A stretch of DNA of 64,000 bases, taken from Epinephelus fuscoguttatus. Lineage: Eukaryota; Chordata; Actinopteri; Perciformes; Serranidae. This document shows positions 57,285-64,000 of this stretch, piece by piece (within the stretch, counting starts at the first letter, position 1; each line of letters begins with the position of its first letter). The stretch spans positions 25,341,603 through 25,405,602 of the forward strand of contig NC_064770.1 in NCBI RefSeq assembly GCF_011397635.1. Reading direction: 5' to 3'. The translations under genes and the position numbers were made by a program. The notes beneath the pieces are model-generated. The model searched no databases. It was not told the origin of the DNA and was given only the letters and a program-made list of their open reading frames with translations.

Positions 57285-60200
57285 TATCTATACCATTTCC
57301 TCTCCCTTCATGTCCGTCCCCACAGGGGTTTCCAGCCCTGTTCTCTATCAGCAGCCACCACTGAGACCATGTCTCCAGTCATTACTGCATTAACAGTGTC
57401 TGCAGATGATGCCCTTGATATGTCTCTCCAAAATGACTTTCCAACCAACAGCCCGAAGCCACTGGCCTCAAATTCCTCACATACGCTCCTCCATATGTTC
57501 TGTAAGAGCACTAACACTCCACTGAGCAGAGTGACAGCTTGCTCATTGAGAGGCAGAAGTGTTTGCAAGCACACACCCCTCCGCTGTGGATTACTGCTGG
57601 ATACAGGGAAGTCCTTTGGTGCCATTTGTAGCACTGCATGACTAAAGCAAATTGGGAGTGATGATGTTATATGAATAACTGCTTGAGATAAGCCTCTTTG
57701 TGTTTGATTAAAAAGGTGTGTAGGGTGAAACCATGTAGTCAGTGATCACTGGAAGTAACCACCCCGGTCGAATCAGTGTTTCAAATGCCAAGGTATAGGT
57801 TTTCCCCAATCTTAATTTAAACCTAGCGTCAGTGAAGGGAAGCAGTTGTTTTTATTAATTGTTGGGTGGATGACTTTGAAAACCCCAAATCCTCCCAAGA
57901 CAAACTGAAGCATTTTCTCATTACTTTGCGTGATAAATGGCTCAAACCAGAGATAGATAGCCAGTCGTTGCAGCTCTACATCAGTATGACAACACACACA
58001 AAGTTACATCATCATAAAGGTGTAGGCCCATCTTTAGATGTTTGTGATGGATTATTTTGCCTATACTGGGTTCAGAGGAGTCTGTTTTCCATCACATGAT
58101 CCCTCTCTCAGGACACTGTTTTCAATCTGTTTCCATGAATTTTAAGTCTCATCCCTCCGGACATATAAGCCAAATTAAATTTGAATGGACTCTAAACCGA
58201 TTGCCTTTGCTACTGCTGCATGAGGGCCACTCTTTATCTCTTTCACAAACCAGTGAATTTGTCTCCCCCGTGATGATGTGGTTCTCTGTTTTGGCAGGAA
58301 GGGCCGGGCATGGAGGGTTTTTGTGGAGTAAGCATTTCCATGGTTGTTGACGGGGACACAGCAGAGGGCTGGGAACGTCACACAGCCACAGAGGGGTGTT
58401 TTTATAAAAGAGGAAGCCAGTTTGATTTGCATGTAGTTGTTGCAGTGTGGTTTGAGCTTGAATGGCAGCAGTGTTTACGAATCAGTGCATACATGTGGAG
58501 AGATAAGCTCACACAGAGGGCTTTTAACAAAACTTTGATTTGGGATGAAAACGCTGGCAGTTAAACATCATCTGATACATGAATCTGAACAGGTTTTTAG
58601 TATTTGGACTCTGATACGTTTTCTTACAGGCATAGTCATCAAAAGTCCATTTACACAACACACTCTTCTTCTCTTTCTGTCTTTCTGTTGTTTCGCTCCA
58701 AGTTTTTTTTCCGGGTCTGGGCTCCAGCACTGTGGGAGTCTATTCTTAGAACAATAGCTGCTGGCCAGAGTCGAGCTGCACTCCAGTCAAATCAATGCTG
58801 ATTCAATATTGATAGGAATCTAAAGATCGCTCCTGTAGCGAGCCAGTAAAGCCTAATGTGTAATGTGATCATGTGGATGAGTGTGGAGGTATTCTGGCTC
58901 CAAGATCGTATATCATGCCATCACATAGATGCAGCACATCTATTTGTTGACTTGTTAAACAAGCTGTGACTTTGTCATATAAATAAATGGCTTATTTTTC
59001 ATCTCTGTCTGGATTAGTGCTACATGAAAGTCATTTATTTGTACCGATTTTATATACACTCTGTTTTAAACATTAGTTTCCTCTCGGCCTGGAAAAACAC
59101 GTTGCTTAGGATGTGAGGCTGCGTATGTTAAACAAATTAACAAGTTGTAAAAAACAGACAAAAAAAGCCCTGTATATCAAGGTAGAAAATTCAAGAAGCC
59201 GCAGTGTATACAGTTCAGAGATGGGCTGGTTATCAGTGCTGAAACAATACCTGCATTTCTGTACCAATATCTAAACTGTACTTTTTGTCAGTACTTTTCA
59301 TTAAAACACACAAAAAAAATTCTACAAAACAAAAAGAAGCCGAAGTATTAAATGTGGTCCAAACACAAACAGTCAAACTTTGCCTTAAAAAATCCTTAAT
59401 TGTCAAAATTTCTATTTAAATCCAGAACTATCCAATCAAAGAATAAGTGAACTGGTAAATGGGCTGCACTTGTATAGCACCTTTCTAGTCTTTCGATTAC
59501 TCAAAGGGCTTTTACACTACATGTCACATTCACCCATTCACACACATTTACACACTGGTGGCAGAGGTTTCCATACATGATTCCACTTGCTTCTCAGTAA
59601 CTATTCATACACCCTTACACAGGGCTGGAACAGCCATTGGGAACAATTTGGGGTTCAGTATCTTGCCCAAGGATACTTTGACATGCAGACTGGAGGAGCC
59701 AGGGATTGAACCACCGATCTCCGGATTGGTGGACAACCTGCTCTCCCTCTGAGATTATAACTCTGACCAGACATCTGAGGCTAACAAGGGCTGCAGCTTT
59801 TAGTATTTGCCCTCTTCCCACTTTGTATTGCAGCTGGTGCTCAGCAGTTTACCTCTGGATAAATCAAGTCTGATCTTAACTAATGATTATTTTAGTTAAG
59901 TGGCTCAGAGGTAGAGGTTCGATCCCCGGCTCCTCCAGTCTGCATATCAAAGTATCCTTGGGCAAGATACTGAACCCCAAATTGCTCCCGATGGCTGTTC
60001 CATTGGTGTGTGAATGTGTTAAAAACTGCAGCCTGGGCCATCAGTGTGTGAATGGGTGTGAATGGGTGAATGTGACGCGAAGTGTAAAAAGCACTTTGAG
60101 TGGTTAAAAGACTAGAAAGGTGCTATACAAGTGCATTTACCATGTATTGATTTGATCTATCAGTTGTAGGGGTGTAAATCACAAGTTTCAGTACAGTCAA

Positions 60201-63200
60201 AAATGATTGATTCCTTGGAAAATGATTCAGTCTTTGCTCAATCGATTCGATCGTATAGTTGGCCATTATAAGATTTTGATTCAGTTCAGTCCGGGGGTCT
60301 GCGATTGATACTGCTTACCATTATTGCTAGCGCTGTTTAAATGTTTAGGAAGCAGATGTGCTTAGATGGAAATGGTGATACAGATTTGCCATGGGAATTT
60401 CAAAATAAACGCGTATCTTTAAGATGGCAATATCAATATTTTCACTTTGTGTAGATTGATGATATTGGATTTTTGCCCATTTGATCAATATATAAATCAA
60501 GATAGATGTACCCCTACACTCCTAATCGATAGCTCTCTCGTTTAATTGTTTGGTCGGTATTCTGTTAGCAAAGAGCCAAAAATGTCTGTCAAAAGATCCC
60601 AGGGCTGGTGTTGTCACGATACTGGAATTTCTAACTTTGAACAGTACCTCAAAAAATATTGATATTCAATACCATTTTCATTAACAGAGGGAAAATTGAC
60701 ATTTGGGGCATACAATTTAGATTTTTATTAAAGGATAAATAGGTTGTAAAATGACAATGATGATGGCAGAATGATTGTAGTAAACATTAACAGTAAGACA
60801 GGATGAGAAATTGGAAGGTGACACCAGTGAAAATATGAGTGTTGAAACCATAATAAATCTTCAGAATCGATATGGATTGATTTAAAATTTTGACATCAGC
60901 CAGGACCCAAAGTGACGGCTTAAAAGTGTCTTGTTTTGTCTGTCCAACTGTCCAAAACCTAAAAATATTCTGTGTACTATCATGGAAGACCAAGAAAACC
61001 AGGTCATATTCACATTTAAGAGACTTAAAACCAGTAAAGTTTTCAGTTTTCAACACTTTGTGCTCCAATACAAAGTGTCCTCATTACAGTATGATTGCCA
61101 GTACTTAAACTGTGTGCCAAACAGCAAATCATTGATCACATACAATGAAGAACTCTGTGCAAACAGAATCTTTGATTAGTTAGACAAAATATTCTACTCA
61201 TCATGAGCTGGAGTCAGTCGAGAGCAGCCAAAGGCGTGTTCGAATAACGGTGAGGATATTTCAAGCATAAGTGAGGTAAGCCTGAGTCTGTGGGGTGTAA
61301 CTTACAGCAGTATTAGGTAATAGCTCTTGTGTGGGAGAGGGTTAATTGATCCCTGTGAGATTTAAATCTATAGTGTGGGCCTGCTCTGGTGGAGAAAGGG
61401 GAGAGGTCTTCAGGGATTTGTGTGTGTAGATGTAATACGTGTGTGGTCGGTGTATTTGTGAGATATCGACAGAGTGAGCGATGTGCTCGTTTGCTGGTCT
61501 CACTAGCTCAGCAACATTAGCAAAATGGATGGAAATCTGCTTTGAGAGTTAGAGGTCACATTAAGACACGTGCGTATCTTATTTCAGAACAGGTTTTGGC
61601 ATTTCAACATTTCCTAGATGTTTTGGAGTGATGTCACTGACCTGTTTTCTGCAGACTCCACCACAATGCGCAGTGTGTTCAGTGTGTCTCAGACGTCAAC
61701 AAGCCACTTGGCAACTCCCACCCTCCTCCACACAAATACAAACACCTCCCCCCCTGTTGCCATAACAAACAAGGTGCAGATGACACTAGAGGAAGTGTGT
61801 GTTCGGACAGGGTGGAGGAATCCGACAGGTCCATCATGGAAAACATCCTCAGGCACGAGTGGTGATGGGCTTGTGCATGTGTGCATACGTGTCGAGTGTA
61901 CAAAGGTACCCACATAGTTCAGCCGGTCTGTCATGTGACAACATTTCAGTGTGGATTTAAGCATATTATGGGCTATGTAACTTTGCCACAGGCACGAACT
62001 GCAGACAGGTTGGGCAAGAAAGACTTTGCTGCATCAGTCTGATGGTCTTGTTTTCTGTGTGCTCATCAGTTTATCTCAGTTTAACAACAAGTTAGGTCTT
62101 GTTTAGTTGAAATTCAGCTTGTGATATATAAGAAAACAGAGTGCAGAGTGAGACATGTTCAGATTCTCCATGTTTTTTTAGGCATATAATTCAATTTCAT
62201 CATCATAGGACAGGTGTGTATGGGGCTGGGTAACGGTACTCCATACCTTTTAAGGTATCAACTAAAATAACCCAGTATCACAGAGATACCTACCCAACTG
62301 TCTTTGCCCAGGGGACCATGTTTGCAAAATGAGAGGAGGTCATGGTCCAGTCGCAGCAGCCCCTGTTCCTAGGATTTGAGGACATTCAGAGTTTAGCCTG
62401 GACCTCTGTCAGGGGGTACCGTTGAGAACTCCCAAATAGTGCTGCAAGGATTAATCGATTAGTCATCAACTAATATTATTACGCCAATTAATATAATTAT
62501 TGATTAATCTGTTTGTCATTGTTAAAAAAAAGAGTAGAAATTCTTAAGCTTCTTAAGTGTGAATATTTTCTAGTTTCTTTACTTTTATATGACAGTAAAC
62601 TAATACGGACAAAACAAGACATTTAAGGATGCCATCTTGGGCTTTGGGAAACAATGATCAACATTTTCACCATTTTCTGACATTTTATAGACCCAACGAC
62701 TCATTTATCAATCAAAAAAATAATCAGCAGATTAATCGACAGTGAAAGTAATCATTTGTTGCAGCTCCAACAAGCTCTATTATGTTGCTTTGTATACACT
62801 ATGGCACCTACTTTATATTAAAAGTACAAAGAAAATCCCAACATAAATCAATTTATTTTCATTATGAATAGATAATGTTTTGGGGGGCCACCTGGCACCC
62901 TGTCACAGCCCAGATTTGGCCCATGGGCCCTAAGTTAAGAGTCACATTACCTGAATTCGATCCTTTTTGTACACAGATCTAGAAAAAAAATACTATATGT
63001 ATGGTTTCACTCACCACCAATCACCACAACTGTTCTTTAATATAATGCGACACGTGACTGGTCCACTACCACAGCAGCTACCACCCTTACAGTCGGTGCT
63101 GTGGTGAAGTCAGGCCTGGTGTATTTGATGGAGATGGCAGTTATCACTTTAAGAGTACCGGTATTGGTACTTGGTATTGTAATTCTTCGAACGATACCCA

Positions 63201-63421
63201 GCCTAATGTGTGTCCCTTAACTCACATCCTCGGATTGTATTATTATTATTATTTGTTTGGTTGTTTATGGTTTCATGTTTTATCTCTGTATGTTGAAGAT
63301 GTGTTTCTCTATCTGTATTTTATATCTCTATTTGTTGTCATTGTTTGACGTTTGGCTTCATATTTGTGTTTCCCTCAACAGGGCTGAGAAAACTGAGGTG
63401 CTGAGTGATGACCTCCTACAG
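55404..63421 (+). CDS. arhgap17: Rho GTPase-activating protein 17 (RICH1), exons 1 and 2 only; continues past the window
   Basis: Exon 1 is 55404-55456 and exon 2 is 63382-63421. They join in phase to MKKQFNRMRQLANQTVGR then AEKTEVLSDDLLQ, which is nearly identical to the start of human ARHGAP17. The family protein has an N-terminal BAR domain, a RhoGAP domain for Cdc42/Rac1 and a proline-rich tail, and works at tight junctions and in membrane trafficking (established). Only the first 31 residues, the start of the BAR domain, are visible. Donors GTGAGT (55457) and GTGAAT (63422) and acceptor CAACAG (63376-63381) are good. The intron is 7.9 kb and repeat-rich. The neighbour aqp8 agrees with human 16p12. 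Teleost a/b copy is not decided. Confidence 0.9.
56300..56640. repeat. Interspersed repeat of the GATTAATCGATTAG family, copy 1
   Basis: ATTGATTAATCTGCCCC opens the block, AATAAAATGTCAGAAAA follows, and GATCGACTAATCGATTAATC closes it. Two more copies are at 60880-61060 (partial) and 62445-62770. The ends are near-palindromic, suggesting terminal inverted repeats. Confidence 0.6.
57246..57282. repeat. CA microsatellite in arhgap17 intron 1
   Basis: About 18 CA units without interruption. Confidence 0.95.
57308..57634 (-). other. Unrecognised 108-aa open frame in arhgap17 intron 1
   Basis: On the minus strand an ATG-started frame of 108 residues runs with balanced composition and no low-complexity runs (segments such as LLPLNEQAVTLLSGVLVL and FGLLVGKSFWRDI). 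It looks more protein-like than neighbouring frames, but I cannot match it to a family. No acceptor or donor pair was confirmed. It may be an exon of an antisense gene, a pseudogene fragment or chance. Confidence 0.25.
57660..59450. other. arhgap17 intron 1, middle part
   Basis: No exon was found between the two arhgap17 exons here. The sequence is largely unique and A/T-rich, with nothing else I can name. Confidence 0.5.
59456..59756 (-). mobile_element. tRNA-derived SINE, minus orientation
   Basis: On the + strand it starts GGGCTGCACTTGTATAGCAC and ends GGATTGAACCACCGATC then ACAACCTGCTCTCCCTCTGAG. Reverse-complemented, the latter gives a tRNA-like head. It shares TATCTTGCCCAAGGATACTT with the opposite copy at 59897. 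It is non-coding. Confidence 0.65.
59897..60144 (+). mobile_element. tRNA-derived SINE, plus orientation, internally deleted
   Basis: The head AGTGGCTCAGAGGTAGAGG carries an A-box-like stretch joined directly to GGTTCGATCCCC (B box), so the part between the boxes has been lost. The body matches the inverted neighbour at 59456-59756 (GTATCCTTGGGCAAGATACT), ending AAGGTGCTATACAAGTGCA. With that neighbour it forms an inverted pair with a spacer of about 140 bases. Confidence 0.7.
60145..62223. other. arhgap17 intron 1, right-middle part with repeat debris
   Basis: The stretch 60160-60760 is A/T-rich with repeated GATTGAT/ATCGATTCGATCG words, probably decayed repeat. 60880-61060 is a partial copy of the family at 56300 and 62445. 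61190-62200 is unique-looking without recognised exons. Confidence 0.45.
62224..63203. mobile_element. Roughly 980-bp TIR element with a nested GATTAATCGATTAG-family repeat
   Basis: GGCTGGGTA (62224-62232) and TACCCAGCC (63195-63203) are exact inverted ends, with GGTACTC and GGTACTTGG nearby inside. The inner block 62445-62770 opens GGATTAATCGATTAGTC and closes AGATTAATCGACAG, the third copy of that family. A GGGGGGCCACCTGGCACCC hAT-like scrap lies at about 62883. No transposase is visible. Confidence 0.6.
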
Positions 63422-63559
63422 GTGAATATGACTTCTTCTTCTCTATCACTGTTCACATACATTACCTGTCGTTCACACACAGACTGTGTTTAAAGGGCTG
63501 CTGCATTTTTCAACCCCATTTTGTCATTATTTTGTGTCTAAGTGACTAATGAGAACAAC

Positions 63560-63860
63560 AATTTCTGAAAATGGTCCAGTATTGAGCGAGAGGGCTGCAG
63601 CCGACAGCCACAGACCTGCCAACCTGTACGCATTTTGCGTACCAGGCACGCATTTTGACATCAAAGTACGCTGGTACGATTTGATGCTCTAAAAGTACGC
63701 CTATCACTCGATCGTGCATTTCGCCGGTTTCAGTGTATTTGTCTATGCAAGATGTCACTCAAGTTGATACCCGGTGAATATAGGCGCGTAGGCGGAACGA
63801 AAAGATTTCGGCCAATCAGATTGCTGCATATTGCATCCCTGACAGAGTTTTATTTTTAAT
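63560..63860. repeat. Interspersed repeat in arhgap17 intron 2
   Basis: The text CCAACCTGTACGCATTTTGC, then CAGGCACGCATTTTGAC and AGTACGC(T/C), repeats a TACGC word at short intervals and resembles a fish repeat I have met before. It is CpG-rich for the region. The 70-aa minus frame across it is not called as a gene. The remaining 140 bases to the window end show nothing. Confidence 0.4.
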
Positions 63861-64000
63861 TAGCCAGCCTCCGCCAGCATTTTTGATCATATTCATCTTT
63901 CAAGACCCACAGAAGAATTTGTCCTATGAACATGTAAACAGTATGAAACTAAAGAAGAAACCTTCTGTTTTTAAACACAAAAACATTTTATTCTATCCTA

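Overview
This is vertebrate nuclear DNA from a bony (teleost) fish, probably a percomorph-type genome. Evidence: multi-exon genes with GT-AG introns, AATAAA signals, abundant CA/GT microsatellites, and fish-type interspersed repeats (tRNA-headed SINEs with GAAT tails, short terminal-inverted-repeat elements, a LINE 3' end carrying the usual fish reverse-transcriptase tail). No bacterial genes, CRISPR arrays or viruses were seen.

Five protein-coding genes can be read by joining exons. (1) cbx4 (+, 12889-19310, 5 exons, 547 aa) and (2) cbx8 (+, 26945-29398, 5 exons, 357 aa) are chromodomain subunits of canonical PRC1, tandem paralogs whose first four coding exons have identical lengths. (3) A meteorin-like gene (metrnl type; +, 32424-37177, 4 coding exons, 295 aa) encodes a secreted protein. 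(4) aqp8 (-, 44320-42799, 5 exons, 260 aa) encodes an aquaporin-8 channel. (5) Exons 1 and 2 of arhgap17/RICH1 (+, 55404-63421 and beyond the right edge) begin a BAR-RhoGAP gene.

Layout: 1-12.5 kb is a long upstream flank of cbx4 holding G- and C-rich tracts, microsatellites and a decayed hAT-like element. 12.5-20.8 kb is cbx4 with a TGACGTCA site and a GA tract upstream, a conserved-looking block in intron 4 and a roughly 1.5-kb 3' UTR. 20.8-26.9 kb is intergenic with a CpG-dense patch near 24 kb. 26.9-29.6 kb is cbx8. 32.4-37.2 kb is metrnl, with repeats in every intron. 37.2-42.8 kb holds nested inverted-repeat elements. 42.8-44.3 kb is aqp8. 45.3-51.1 kb is a large A/T-rich tandem-repeat block made of two oppositely oriented arrays around tandem tRNA-like units. 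51.3-54.4 kb is a repeat graveyard (ATCA-headed repeat, LINE fragment inside a minisatellite). 55.4-64 kb is the arhgap17 start and its repeat-rich first intron.

The genes do not form a pathway, apart from cbx4 and cbx8, which encode alternative readers of H3K27me3 for PRC1. By remembered human gene order, cbx4-cbx8-metrnl corresponds to 17q25 and aqp8-arhgap17 to 16p12, so the window appears to span a synteny junction. cbx2, which lies beside CBX8 in human, is not seen in the expected place. The structure least explained by known genes is the inverted tandem-repeat block at 45.3-51.1 kb. All protein identities come from reading conserved motifs by eye; no database search was run.
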